Below, in pieces: positions 1-8,118 of a stretch of DNA of 64,000 nt. The stretch's first letter is position 1. The number at the start of each line of letters is the position of its first letter. This DNA comes from Rhodophyticola sp. CCM32 (GTDB lineage Bacteria > Pseudomonadota > Alphaproteobacteria > Rhodobacterales > Rhodobacteraceae). Below the pieces are notes generated by a model, which saw only the letters and a program-made list of their open reading frames with translations, made no database searches and had not been told where the DNA came from. Both the position numbers and the translations under genes were made by a program. Location of the stretch: positions 186,001 to 250,000 of the forward strand of contig NZ_CP038492.1 of the NCBI RefSeq assembly GCF_004751985.1. The letters run 5' to 3'.

Positions 1-524
1 TTGCGGGGTAAGGCCAGCGATTGCGGGGTGACGGCGAAAGACAACAGGCTGTTCCTTGAGGCTGTGTTCTGGCGCGTTCGTACCGGGTCTCCGTGGCGCG
101 ATCTGCCGCCAGCCTTCGGCAACTGGAACAGTCAGTTCCGGCGGTTTCGCCGCTGGGCTAAGACGGGCGTTTTCGAGAGTCTTTTCAACGTGCTGAGTGA
201 TGATCGCGACCTCGAATACGCGCTCATCGATGGCACGATTGTTCAGGTTCACCAAAAGCCGACCGGCGCAAAAGGGGGACTCAAGCTCAGGCCATTGGGC
301 GCTCGCGCGGCGGGTTGACGACCAAGATCGTGGCGCTGGTGGACGCGCTTGGAAACTTGATCCGGTTTCTGCTGCTGCCGGGGCAGGCGCACGATATGAA
401 GGGCGTTGCCCCGCTGATCCGCGATGTCTCTTTTGACGCGCTGCTGGCGGACAAAGCGTTCGACGCCGACTGGCTGCTCAAAGACCTTGATACGCGTGGC
501 GCGACTGCTGTGATCCCGCCGTAG
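1..524 (+). pseudogene. IS5-family (IS427-type) transposase, two overlapping frames, 3' truncated
   Basis: The first frame (1-318) encodes the N-terminal part of an IS5-type DDE transposase (residues such as WRDLP, FGNW and the aspartate of ALIDGTIV). The second frame (315-524) continues with LTTKIVALVD and PGQAHD. The frames are joined by a -1 shift near AAAAGGGGG at about 271-279, which resembles the programmed frameshift known in this IS group: after the shift the reading is GTQAQAIGRSRGGLTTK. The protein stops right after VIPP, so the last roughly 90 residues, including the final catalytic glutamate, are missing and the element runs directly into a cas1 remnant. The 5' end may lie outside the window. 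It is probably inactive. Confidence 0.85.
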
Positions 525-670
525 GCCATGGGCCCCGACTTTCGACGGGATACAGGCGCGAGCGATGAAAACGCTCTCCTGAATTACGGTTACACTGTCT
601 TACGGGCCGCGACGGCGCGGGCCGTCGTCGCGGCAGGCTTGCACCCGACTATCGGTCCATTCATCATCGG
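525..670 (+). pseudogene. cas1: cas1 remnant (CRISPR adaptation integrase), both ends lost
   Basis: Read in the frame starting at 525, this stretch encodes [29 protein letters not shown] and AAGLHPTIG. These match the central block of Cas1 proteins of the type II kind ([11 protein letters not shown]....V.A.GLHP.LGIHH). After IG one frame change (one base short or two extra around 657-658) restores IHHR at 659-670, exactly where IS30 sequence takes over. The IS5 fragment ends immediately upstream. Only about 48 codons survive, and no cas2, cas9 or repeat array is visible nearby, so this is a relic of a lost CRISPR locus. The family assignment rests on motif recall, not on a search. Confidence 0.7.
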
Positions 671-1168
671 CCCGAGTACGTGAAGAGCCGCAAGACATTT
701 GGAGAATGGGAAGGTGACTTGATGATCTTTGAGAAGAAGACGGGCAAGATGAATGTCGCTTCCTTGGTCGAGCGCAAGACCCGCTTCGCTATCCTGTTCC
801 TCAACAACGACCGCAGCTCGACACACTTCGTCAACAAGCTGATGGATGTGATGGAACCCCTGCCCCAGCCTGCAAGGCGCTCGATCACCTTCGACCGCGG
901 CTTCGAGTTCCGCGCGTGGCGCAAGCTGAAGTCGGGCATCGGGACCGAAAGCTGGTTTTGCGATCCGCAAGCACCCTGGCAAAAAGGTTCGGTCGAGAAC
1001 CTGAATAAACGCGCGCGCCGATATCTACCCCGAGACACCCAGCTCGCGGCGCTCTCAAATCGCAATATGAACGCGATTTGCGACCGCCTGAACGGCACAC
1101 CCAGAAAGTGCCTCGGATGGCGCACCCCGACCGAGGCGTTCAGAGAAGAGATGATGAAACTGAGATAG
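668..1168 (+). pseudogene. IS30-family transposase, 5'-truncated
   Basis: The C-terminal two thirds of an IS30-type transposase is open from about 668 (RPEYVKSRK) to the stop at 1168. The DDE catalytic core is present: aspartate in GEWEGDLM, aspartate in TFDRGFEF, and glutamate in PWQKGSVEN. The usual TFDRGTEF motif carries F instead of T. The N-terminal helix-turn-helix region is missing because the 5' side is fused to the cas1 remnant. No start with a convincing ribosome site is seen (a GTG lies at 680), so the gene is probably dead. It ends with the normal RKCLGWRTPTEAF tail. Confidence 0.85.
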
Positions 1169-1185
1169 AGGATACCGTCGCAACG

Positions 1186-1311
1186 ACCCTTGAGCCACCA
1201 GGAATGAGCAGCGCAAGCTTCTACAAATGGCGCGCCAAGTTTGGCGGCATGGATGCGTCTTTGATGTCTGAGATGAAGGATATGGCGGAGGAGAACCGCC
1301 AGCGGAAGTAG
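1186..1311 (+). pseudogene. IS3-family OrfA fragment
   Basis: Around 1198-1311 the frame reads GMSSASFYKWRAKFGGMD, ASLMSEMKDMAEENRQRK. This is the helix-turn-helix and leucine-zipper part of IS3-family OrfA proteins (typically GMS.ATFYKWR.KYGGMD....RMKELE.EN..LK). It stops soon after this motif. The expected N-terminal part and the OrfB integrase are absent. It is a short relic between the IS30 and IS630 elements. Confidence 0.6.
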
Positions 1312-1427
1312 TAAATCCCGTGTCTTGATGGGCTTAGATAGGATGACAGCATCATAGGGCGTGTGTCCCACTTTGTGTCACACCCGACCGATCAGCCGCT
1401 AACCCTATGATTTAGAGCGTTTTGCGT

Positions 1428-2484
1428 TTAATTGGTTCCATATCCTGCGGCTTTGAAGAAGTTGAAGCCTTCTTCGTCCGTGAAGAGATCGCACACTTGA
1501 CCGACCGCGTTCCATAACGCGTCATATGTTCTTGCTGCGGCTTTTCGGATCAGCGTTTTGAGCTTTGAGAAAGCCATCTCTATGGGGTTGAGATCGGGCG
1601 AGTATGGCGGCAAGAACAAGAACCACGCACCGACATCGCGCAACATTTCGGCGGCCCGCGCACTTTTGTGGCTGGAAAGGTTGTCCAGGATGATCACGTC
1701 CCCCTTGCTCAGGGTCGGTGCGAGTTGGGTTTCGACGTAGGTATCGAATGTCACGCGGTTCATGGCACCGTCGATGACCCATGGCGCGTCCAGCCTGTTA
1801 TGTCGCAACGCCGCGACAAAGGTTTGCGTGCGCCAGTGCCCGAAAGGCGCGTGATCGACCAGCCGCTGACCGCGCGGTGCCCAGCCGGTCGTCTTGGCCA
1901 TGTTGGTTTTCAGCCAGGTTTCGTCAATGAAGCCAATACGTTCCAGCATATGTGCCATGAACGGCTGGCTGTGTGTGATCCAGATATGCCTTTGCCGGGC
2001 AACCTTGGCACGCTTCTGCTCAAGAGCTTGCAGGTCTTTTTTTATGCGTCAGCCCGAGCCGCTGAAAAAGTCGCCAGACCGAGCTAAAGCACCCTGCCTT
2101 AAACTTGACTCACAAATACCCTGCCACGCTTCGCGTTCCCGGGACATTTGTGATGTGCGATGTCTCAGGTTTAAGGCAGCATGCTGTAGGAGCGACAGAC
2201 ACGCCGCGCTCTGCCTGTAAACGCGCCGCCATTTCGTCAAGCGTGATCTCGCCTTTGGCGTCCACCTGCGCGCGCACCCAATCTTTGTGAGGCGTCAGCT
2301 TGCCGATACCGCGATGACCCTGGCGTGTCGGCGCAAGCGATCCCGTCCCGCGCTTCAGCTTGACCATGTCATTGACGAATTTGACGGAAACGTCGAACCG
2401 CGTCGCCGCTGAGTGATGCGTGTTACCTGCCTCGACATGCGCAACAACACGTTGCCGAAGCTCCATCGGATGAGGTTTCCCCAT
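1428..2484 (-). pseudogene. IS630-family transposase, frameshifted and interrupted by a MITE
   Basis: The N-terminal part (2484 downward) has the helix-turn-helix domain MELRQRVV, AATRFDVSVKFV and ends at GVSVAP, where the MITE is inserted. If the MITE and one TA are removed, the frame continues as APSSVWRLFQRLGLTHKK. A run of seven A's on the coding strand (2037-2043 on the plus strand) then separates this from the second frame, KDLQALEQKRAKVARQ, FIDETW, LILDNLSSHKS-like and PPYSPDLNPIEMAFSKLK, which hold the three DDE residues. The A7 tract may be a programmed slippage site, as in other two-frame IS630 elements. With the MITE in place no full transposase can be made. Confidence 0.85.
2087..2186. 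mobile_element. 100-bp MITE, copy 1, inside the IS630 transposase gene
   Basis: The element is bordered by TA on both sides (2085-2086, 2187-2188). Its ends are imperfect inverted repeats of about 21 bp (AAGCACCCTGCCTTAAAC at the left; complement of the right end CAGCATGCTGCCTTAAAC). An inner inverted repeat (CACAAAT / ATTTGTG) makes the whole unit foldable into a hairpin. Precise removal with one TA restores the transposase reading frame. A second copy of exactly the same length is at 62212-62311. It has no coding capacity. Confidence 0.88.
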
Positions 2485-2578
2485 AAAGACCGCCCTTGTT
2501 GTTTGAAAACAAGGAATCACGGTTCAAACCATTTGGGAATCCCGAATCCAATCAGGCGCAAAACGCTCTAGAATGAAA

Positions 2579-2652
2579 TGGAGGCGAGTACCGGAATCGA
2601 ACCGGTGTACACGGATTTGCAATCCGCTGCGTAACCACTCCGCCAACTCGCC
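2579..2652 (-). tRNA. tRNA-Cys (GCA)
   Basis: On the minus strand the sequence begins GGCGAGTTGGCGGAGTGG and closes with ACTCGCC, discriminator T and an encoded CCA. The anticodon stem-loop CGGATTGCAAATCCG has the GCA anticodon. The T arm CCGGTTCGAATCCGG is canonical. All four arms fold. It lies directly beside the right end of the IS630 element. Confidence 0.95.
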
Positions 2653-2684
2653 GACTTAAGGCTTTCGCGACTGTCAAAGGCGCA

Positions 2685-3041
2685 TCAGCACATAGGTTGT
2701 TTTATACATTTACGACCTATCCTCGTTCTGTTGTAAGCGCAAGGCCGAGTAGCAGAAAGATCGCCGTTGGCTATTGCCGTGTCGGTGTTTGGCGCAACAG
2801 GGAAATCAGATGCGGTCACCGCGACTTCGAGAAAATCAGAAACCTCAATATCATCCTCCGGCTCGGCGTAAGATGGCACAAAACGCGGATCACGTAGCCA
2901 TTTGTGGATCAGATTGGCATTCATCGAATACCGACGCGCAACCTGCGCAACCGAAACGCCGGGAGCCCGCGTCTGGTCGCAAATGGATTGCTTCTCATCA
3001 TCCGACCAGAAACGCTTCTTTTGGCCCTTCTTGCCCGACAT
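2685..3041 (-). pseudogene. IS66-family OrfA (TnpA) fragment
   Basis: From ATG at 3041 the frame encodes KKRFWSDDEKQSICDQTR, GVSVAQVARRYSMNANLIHK and WLRDPRF, the helix-turn-helix region of IS66 TnpA proteins. The sequence loses similarity to the family after about residue 80 and ends with an unrelated tail at 2685. The partner genes tnpB and tnpC are absent. A 7-bp inverted repeat TGTCCAC...GTGGACA (3056-3077) lies just upstream and could be an element end or operator. It is a relic. Confidence 0.7.
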
Positions 3042-3100
3042 GGAGTGCCCCAAGATGTCCACTATCGATGGTGGACAATATCACCGCATCCTATGCCGCG

Positions 3101-3328
3101 TCAGAGCAGGCAAACCGGACGGATACGATTGAGCTGCCTGGTTTCGAAATCAACGGGCGACAGCATGCCGTTGTTGGTGTGCTTGCGTTTTGCGTTGTAG
3201 AACATCTCTATGTAGAGCCGATAGAGCTTCTTGTGGTTCATGATCATTCCCTTGCGCTCCAGCATCCCGGCTTCCTGTTCCTTGATCATCCCGATGATCT
3301 GCACCTCGGTAAAACGGCTCTTTCTCAT
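3101..3328 (-). pseudogene. IS3-family transposase with internal deletions (OrfA-OrfB fusion relic)
   Basis: This short frame is three pieces of one IS3 element joined together. MRKSRFTEVQIIGMIKEQEAG is the start of OrfA. RKGMIMNHKKLYRLY is an early part of OrfB. EMFYNAKRKHTNNGMLSPVDFE is the C-terminal end of OrfB. The catalytic DDE core is deleted, so it cannot act as a transposase. It lies between the IS66 relic and tRNA-Ser. Confidence 0.8.
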
Positions 3329-3527
3329 TCGTTTGCTCCTTCGAAAGGTTGACCAAACTCTACATCAGAACGAGGGAAGTATCGGGGGCAAGTCATATTC
3401 CGCGATGTTTGGACAGTTTCTGATGCGATTAAAGATACTCTTTGCACCTGCTGAGGGCAGCGAGAAATGGCTATTCGTGGCTGAAATGCCCTTGAACATC
3501 AAAGCTTAGCAGCGTATCCCCGCCGAT

Positions 3528-3617
3528 GGAGACGTGGCCGAGTGGTCGAAGGCGCTCCCCTGCTAAGGGAGTAGGCGAGGAATCGTCTCGAGGGTTCGAA
3601 TCCCTTCGTCTCCGCCA
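3528..3617 (+). tRNA. tRNA-Ser (GCU), attachment site of the genomic island
   Basis: The acceptor stem GGAGACG pairs with CGTCTCC, followed by discriminator G and encoded CCA. The anticodon loop CCTGCTAAG has anticodon GCT. The long variable arm typical of class II tRNAs and the T arm GGGTTCGAATCCC are present. The last 15 bases of the gene form the left core repeat of the island that starts here, so the tRNA is kept intact by the integration. Confidence 0.96.
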
Positions 3618-3618
3618 C
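3603..3618. repeat. attL core repeat of the island
   Basis: CCTTCGTCTCCGCCAC overlaps the T stem, acceptor stem and CCA of tRNA-Ser. It is identical to 14789-14804. Tyrosine integrases of this type normally use the 3' end of a tRNA gene. Confidence 0.9.
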
Positions 3619-3741
3619 CCACCATTTTCATTCAATTCTGTTGGTACTCATTCAACCCCTTATGGGGCTGTTTTTGCTGGTTTATCTGCATTCGTTGTTG
3701 CTTTTGGTTTCTCTTCGATTAGACTCGTTTCTATTCATTGC

Positions 3742-3760
3742 GTGGTAGGAATCGTGGTAT
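3742..3760. promoter_or_regulatory. Candidate integrase arm-binding sites, left end
   Basis: Two copies of GTGGTA(G/T) start at 3742 and 3754, 12 bp apart, just upstream of the integrase start. The same pair with the same 12-bp spacing occurs near attR (14710 and 14722). Paired short repeats inside both ends are what arm-type integrase sites look like. No binding is known, so this is inference. Confidence 0.4.
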
Positions 3761-3764
3761 CTTG

Positions 3765-4934
3765 ATGGCTGCTCTGAGCGGAAAGCTGACGAAGAATTTG
3801 GTCCGAACCCTCGGCCCCGGTCGTCATGGTGATGGGAGCGGGTTGTACCTCGTGGTCGATCCAACTGGCGCACGACGCTGGATCGTACGTGTCACAGTGA
3901 AGGGCCAACGTAACCGCGAAGGCAAGCCTTTGCGAACTGACTTCGGGTTAGGCGGTGCGGATGTCGTGACCCTCAACGAAGCGCGAGACCGGGCCCTGGA
4001 GTATCGCCGCCTCGCAAAGAAAGGCATCAATCCACGCTACAATGGACGCCAAGAAATCCCCTGCTTCGAGGAGATCGCGCGGCAAGTCCACATCGAGCGC
4101 CTTCCGACATGGAAGAACCCCAAGCACGGCCAGCAATGGATCAATACGCTGGCCGAGTATGCCTTCCCCAAGATCGGACGCTTGCCAGTGTCGGAGGTCG
4201 GTCAGCCCGAAGTGCTACAAGTCCTGCTGCCGGTTTGGACAGAGAAACATGAAACAGCCAAACGCCTCGCTCAGCGGATCAAAGCCGTGCTGGACGTGGC
4301 GAAGTCCAAGGGGTTTCGAGATGGCGAGAACCCCGTGACAACGATCCGGGACGCGCGCGTTTTGCCGCAAGTCAAACAGAAGGTACAACACCACAAGGCA
4401 ATGCACTGGAAAGACGTTCCAGACTTTTACGCCGAGCTGGCAACGAAAGAGGCCATGGCAGCAAAGGCGCTGATGTTCACTTGCTTAACAGCCAGTCGCA
4501 CGAGCGAGGTTTTGCATGCCCGCTGGGAAGAGATTGATTTCGACGAGAGGCTATGGACTGTCCCGGCAGAGCGCATGAAAGCAGACCAGGAGCATCGCGT
4601 TCCGCTTACCGCAGCGATGCTGGCGGTTATCGAGCCGTTGAAGGCTCTGAAATCGGAAGTCGTATTCGAAGGTCAGAAACGCCACAAGCCAATGAGCAAC
4701 ATGGCAATGCTGATGTTGCTGCGTAGGATGAAGATGGAAGGTATTACTGTCCATGGGTTTAGGTCCACCTTTCGGGACTGGGCTGCGGAACAAGCCGGGG
4801 TGTCGCGTGAGGTCGCCGAGCTTAGCCTTGCACACACAGTCGGTTCAGACGTTGAGCGCGCCTATGCGCGGTCCGACCTGTTGGAAAAGCGTCGACAGTT
4901 GATGGAAAGGTGGTGCGATCATGTTGCCTCGTGA
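3765..4934 (+). CDS. int: Tyrosine site-specific integrase of the island
   Basis: A 389-aa recombinase that would cut and rejoin the tRNA-Ser attachment site. The N-terminal 90 residues (GPGRHGDGSGLYLVVDPTGA, ARDRALEYRRLAKKGINP) are the DUF4102-type arm-binding domain of P4-like integrases. Residues 100-195 are the core-binding domain. The catalytic set is complete: R245 in TASRTSEVL, H330 and R333 in HGFRSTFRDWA, H357 in LAHTVG, and the nucleophile Y367 in ERAYARSD. ATG 3765 was chosen because the family begins near LSGKLTK; the frame is open back to a GTG at 3738, but that adds nine unmatched residues. It lies 150 bp inside attL and overlaps the next gene by 14 bp. Confidence 0.95.
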   Translation: MAALSGKLTKNLVRTLGPGRHGDGSGLYLVVDPTGARRWIVRVTVKGQRNREGKPLRTDFGLGGADVVTLNEARDRALEYRRLAKKGINPRYNGRQEIPCFEEIARQVHIERLPTWKNPKHGQQWINTLAEYAFPKIGRLPVSEVGQPEVLQVLLPVWTEKHETAKRLAQRIKAVLDVAKSKGFRDGENPVTTIRDARVLPQVKQKVQHHKAMHWKDVPDFYAELATKEAMAAKALMFTCLTASRTSEVLHARWEEIDFDERLWTVPAERMKADQEHRVPLTAAMLAVIEPLKALKSEVVFEGQKRHKPMSNMAMLMLLRRMKMEGITVHGFRSTFRDWAAEQAGVSREVAELSLAHTVGSDVERAYARSDLLEKRRQLMERWCDHVAS

Positions 4935-5712
4935 AATTTGGGAGAACGGGCGCAAATTGAAATTACCAGCGCTGAGACACGGTGCCTCAAATCATGACTA
5001 CATCATGTATCGTGCCGCCCGCGAGATAACGGGTTGCCTAGAGAAATGGCTTAGAGTTCCGTTGGACTACCAAGAGACCTATTTGCCAGCGGCATTGATG
5101 TTAAATTCATACGAAGGGCCGGTTTGGATGCACTCCGATCAAGGGCAGGAAATCGGTGACATCCGTAAGGTCATCAAGCAAACGCGGACGGCTAGGACGT
5201 TGGTCAAACAAGCCGTGCGTCTCGAACGTGCTGGCGCTAACGATGCGTCGGATGCCGAATTGGCGCGCGCGCTTTGTCGCATGAAGGAGCTTCCATCTCC
5301 GGTCTCACTGTGGGTTGACAATGCAGCCTGCAAGTCTCCTTTAGAATGGGCGGATTTACTTGAGCTTATCGATGTTCTCTTCTCTGAATACGCCAAGGAG
5401 CGTGAGGGGAAATCCGGGCATCAAAGAGCACGAACTGTTGCAATCGTAGTGCGGGCTCTATTTGAGGTCCACTCTGACGAACGCATTACTCTTGGCGTAA
5501 CGGAGCAGGTTCCCGAAGGTGATTTTGGTAAGTGTGCGCAAGAGATTTTCTCTCGGGCAGGTATTCCAGTTAACTTCTACCGTTACGCGCGGGAGGCTCA
5601 AAAACTTGCGCGCGACGACCATCAGCTGAAAAAATACATCGATATCCTTGAAGAGCATTATGTTGAAGAGCCTCCTGCTCCAGCGGGGCCAATCATTTAT
5701 GAAGTTCGCTAA
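4921..5712 (+). CDS. Unknown island protein, 263 aa, coupled to the integrase
   Basis: I do not recognise a family. The gene starts inside the 3' end of the integrase gene (14-bp overlap), so the two are probably translated together. The protein is soluble, with no signal peptide or membrane segment, and charged. It has a likely helical region around residues 80-125 (IKQTRTARTLVKQAVRLERAG) and a Pro-rich acidic C-terminus (EEHYVEEPPAPAGPIIYEVR). Its 3' end overlaps the convergent metallophosphoesterase gene by 20 bp. Its position suggests a role in integration or excision, or in element control, but nothing in the sequence proves this. Confidence 0.75.
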   Translation: MLPREIWENGRKLKLPALRHGASNHDYIMYRAAREITGCLEKWLRVPLDYQETYLPAALMLNSYEGPVWMHSDQGQEIGDIRKVIKQTRTARTLVKQAVRLERAGANDASDAELARALCRMKELPSPVSLWVDNAACKSPLEWADLLELIDVLFSEYAKEREGKSGHQRARTVAIVVRALFEVHSDERITLGVTEQVPEGDFGKCAQEIFSRAGIPVNFYRYAREAQKLARDDHQLKKYIDILEEHYVEEPPAPAGPIIYEVR

Positions 5713-6313
5713 CAGAACTCCCAGTCTCCCCAACAAAAGTGTGCCTCAAGAACGCTCGTTTGGCTCTCAAGGTATCGCCTGAATGCTTGTTCACGGGAAG
5801 CGTCTTGGCGCGGCGCGCGATGTCCTCGAACCGGACAGGCATGTAGCCCCAGACATCGACCCCGGCATTCACGCTGTTGCGTGAGCCGCGCCAGTTGTTG
5901 TGGACATGGCCGAAGATCTGGAGCGCGTCGCGACGGGCGTGGTTCCAGGTGATCATCGGGTAATGGCAGAGTGTATGCGCCTGGTTCTGGGGTCCGTCAC
6001 GCACCTCGGCCAGATGCGTAACGCTGGTCCACGGCAGGGCCTGCGTCGGTTCCAGGTCATGGTTGCCAACAATGAGGTGCTTTTCCGCGCCGGGCAGTTT
6101 GTCGAAGAGCTTGCGCAGCCAGTCGGTGTCCTTGGCTTTTGGCCCATGAGCAAAATCGCCGATGATCCAAAGCGCATCTTTGGGTCCGATCATTGCCCAG
6201 AGGTTTTGCATCAGAACCGCGTCCATGTGATTGGCCGACCGAAAGGGGCGGCCACAGAACTTGATGACGTTCTCATGCCCGAAATGCGGGTCTGCGGTGT
6301 ACCAGTTGGTCAT
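5693..6313 (-). CDS. Calcineurin-like metallophosphoesterase, 206 aa
   Basis: The metal-binding motifs are in order: DPHFGHENV (DxH) at residues 9-12, GDFAHG around 47, GNHD around 77, histidine in CHYPM around 112, and GHVHNN around 127. This is the compact family of small phosphodiesterases/phosphatases often found on phages and mobile elements; the substrate is not predictable. ATG 6313 is preceded by GGAG at a good distance (ATGGAGATGAAGACATG). The longer frame to 6379 would add a low-complexity Pro-rich leader. It is transcribed in the same direction as the ParA pair upstream. Confidence 0.85.
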   Translation of the reverse strand: MTNWYTADPHFGHENVIKFCGRPFRSANHMDAVLMQNLWAMIGPKDALWIIGDFAHGPKAKDTDWLRKLFDKLPGAEKHLIVGNHDLEPTQALPWTSVTHLAEVRDGPQNQAHTLCHYPMITWNHARRDALQIFGHVHNNWRGSRNSVNAGVDVWGYMPVRFEDIARRAKTLPVNKHSGDTLRAKRAFLRHTFVGETGSSVSELHK

Positions 6314-6496
6314 GTCTTCATCTCCATCGGTTGATGGCGGCGGCCTCAAGAGCGGTTGCGGAGATGGCACGATCATCAAAGGCGAACAGCGCGATGCCGC
6401 CCGCCATATGTGCGAGCGTTAAATCAGGGTGATATGTTTGCGCTTCATGATCATGTGCGCCTCATAGCGGGTTCTTTTGCGTCTGGCTATCCATGA
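6314..6496. other. Short intergenic stretch within the island, no convincing gene
   Basis: Only very short frames exist here. One on the minus strand encodes MAGGIALFAFDDRAISATAL and a few more residues before a stop just upstream of the metallophosphoesterase start. It lacks a clear ribosome site and I do not call it a gene. Confidence 0.4.
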
Positions 6497-7354
6497 TTAC
6501 AGGTCCATGTCCGAGGCTTCGACCTCCTGGCCGGTCAGGGCTTCCACAATTTGCCGATCAAGCTCCGCCATATGCTGACGGCCGAGTTCATAATCGACCA
6601 GCGAAAAGCCGATGAGAGTGCTGCCGGGCTCGCCACGATAAGTGACAGTGAAGGTGGCGAGGCAGCCCGTTTTGATCTCTTCATCGCGCGGATAGGCGAA
6701 GCGGTAAGACACGTCATTGCGATAGTGGCGGGAGTTGCCGCACAGCTCGTAAGTCGTCCGGATGGTGCGCTCCCGACCCATCTCGGTGCGGGTTTCCTCA
6801 TGGATCAGTTCGCCGAGTGCATCCAGATCCTCAATGAAGCCTTCGGTGCTCCAGGCATAGGTCAGCGTCATGGTGCGCCCATCAATCTCGACGCGGGACG
6901 GAGGACCATAGAGCCCCTCGATCTGCGCCTTCAGTTCCAGCGGCTCAGGCAGCTCGTCGCTTGGCTGGCGCATGGAGCGGTGGATCGCCATAGGGCGTTG
7001 TTCCATCACATCGGACGACAGGGTGGCTGTCACCTGATCCTGATCTGCGCCAGTAAGCCTGCCATTGACACCAACATCGCCGCTTCGGCTGAACTGCTGG
7101 TATGTGAATTCAAACACGTTGCCGTCAGGGGATTGTACCCGCAGAACTTCGCTCTCGCTCGTTGGGGCAGCGTCGCTGCGTTCTGCGTAGACGGCCAGAA
7201 CGTCATTGAGCGGGTCTCCGGGTTGGAGGCCGAGGATTTCGTATGGATAGGGACGGGCTTCTGGTGCAGGCAATGCTGTCAGCGCGTCTTCTGCTGCGAC
7301 AGGCAGCGCTATCGAGGCCAGAGCCACTCCAAGTGTCAGCGATGTGCGGATCAT
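6497..7354 (-). CDS. Secreted/periplasmic protein of unknown function, 285 aa
   Basis: ATG 7354 opens with a clear signal peptide: MIRTSLTLGVALASIALPVAAED, with cleavage expected after VAA. The mature part has no family that I recognise. It contains two cysteines (ELCGNSRHYR and KTGCLATFTV) in a region that repeats the pattern aromatic-Tyr-Arg, perhaps one disulfide. The start codon overlaps the stop of the ParA-like gene in an ATGA arrangement, so the two are translationally coupled. A secreted protein coupled to a ParA ATPase is unusual. Longer in-frame starts upstream would lie inside parA and remove the signal peptide from the N-terminus. Confidence 0.75.
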   Translation of the reverse strand: MIRTSLTLGVALASIALPVAAEDALTALPAPEARPYPYEILGLQPGDPLNDVLAVYAERSDAAPTSESEVLRVQSPDGNVFEFTYQQFSRSGDVGVNGRLTGADQDQVTATLSSDVMEQRPMAIHRSMRQPSDELPEPLELKAQIEGLYGPPSRVEIDGRTMTLTYAWSTEGFIEDLDALGELIHEETRTEMGRERTIRTTYELCGNSRHYRNDVSYRFAYPRDEEIKTGCLATFTVTYRGEPGSTLIGFSLVDYELGRQHMAELDRQIVEALTGQEVEASDMDL

Positions 7355-8118
7355 GCGACGGCCTTTCTTTTGAATGCATAGGGGGACTGGTCGCCGGTAA
7401 AGGGTTCCAAGCGCTGACCGTCCAAGGCCCATTCGACCTCGTGGGTAAGGCGTTGTACCGCATTCCAGGCGGCAAGAGCATCGCGATAGCGGGCGAAACC
7501 GGGCCTGTCGGGCTTGCACGCGAGCGATGAGACGAAATGTGCGATATCGCCGTTGAGGATCTGATCGGAGATTGCTTCGGCCCAAGGTAGCTCCGATTGG
7601 AACACAGAGTGATAGCCGAAAGCTGTTCGGGTTTCGGCAGCTTCACCGGCACCGTTTCTGCATCCAGTGATCAGGCACATCAGGTCTTCGGGCGTTCCAA
7701 GATACTGATCGATGCCTTCAACAATGCACTTGGCCTCAAACGGGCTGATAGCAGGGGCAATGATGAGATCAGCTAAACCAAGCGCCGCGAGTTGCGGTTC
7801 ATCCAGCCGAGCCTTTGTGTCGATCAGAAGAACATCAATGCCACGGGCATCAGCAGCGGCGGCGCTGTCCTCGACCTCATCGCGTGTTCTGCATTCGATC
7901 AGCTCCAGTTGCGGTGGGCGGATTTTGCAGGCCGCCATTTGCATCATCCAGTTTTGCAAGGTCGAGGGTTGGCGACCTTTTGGGTTGGTCCCCGCCTGAT
8001 CAGTGCAATCCATCACCGCGACGGGCTTACCCTGCGCCAGAAAGCCAGACGCAAGCGCCATCGTTGCAATCGTGCGGCCAGAGCCGCCCTTGTTGGCAAA
8101 CATCACAATGGTCTTCAT
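7351..8118 (-). CDS. ParA/MinD-type ATPase, 255 aa
   Basis: The N-terminus MKTIVMFANKGGSGRTIATM carries the deviant Walker A motif KGGxGRT with the signature lysine of the ParA/Soj/VirC1 class. LLIDTKARLDEP around residue 105 is the Walker A' region. The ATPase fold continues with APAISPFEAKCIVEGIDQYL. ParA proteins partition DNA or position complexes, but no ParB or parS partner lies beside it in the usual order; the ParB-like gene at 13.2-14.5 kb belongs to another operon. ATG 8118 is preceded by GAGGTTCCG. The gene reads away from the XRE regulator across a 72-bp AT-rich promoter region. Confidence 0.85.
   Translation of the reverse strand: MKTIVMFANKGGSGRTIATMALASGFLAQGKPVAVMDCTDQAGTNPKGRQPSTLQNWMMQMAACKIRPPQLELIECRTRDEVEDSAAAADARGIDVLLIDTKARLDEPQLAALGLADLIIAPAISPFEAKCIVEGIDQYLGTPEDLMCLITGCRNGAGEAAETRTAFGYHSVFQSELPWAEAISDQILNGDIAHFVSSLACKPDRPGFARYRDALAAWNAVQRLTHEVEWALDGQRLEPFTGDQSPYAFKRKAVA

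Larger units (their letters stand above)
1415..2568 (-). mobile_element. IS630-family element with perfect terminal repeats and TA target duplication
   Basis: The ends are perfect inverted repeats: GAGCGTTTTGCG at the left and its complement CGCAAAACGCTC at the right, each bordered by the TA dinucleotide (1413-1414 and 2569-2570) that IS630/Tc1-type elements duplicate. The single gene inside runs on the minus strand. The right end lies about 10 bp from the 3' end of tRNA-Cys. Without the 100-bp MITE nested inside (2087-2186), the element would be about 1.05 kb. Confidence 0.9.

Noticed and set aside
525..1412. CRISPR array near the cas1 relic
   Set aside because: No evenly spaced direct repeats are visible on either side; only the Cas1 peptide remains.
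7351..8118. Plasmid origin or repABC-type replicon at the ParA-like gene
   Set aside because: No RepB/RepC, no parS-like palindromes and no iterons are seen; the gene lies within a tRNA-integrated island.
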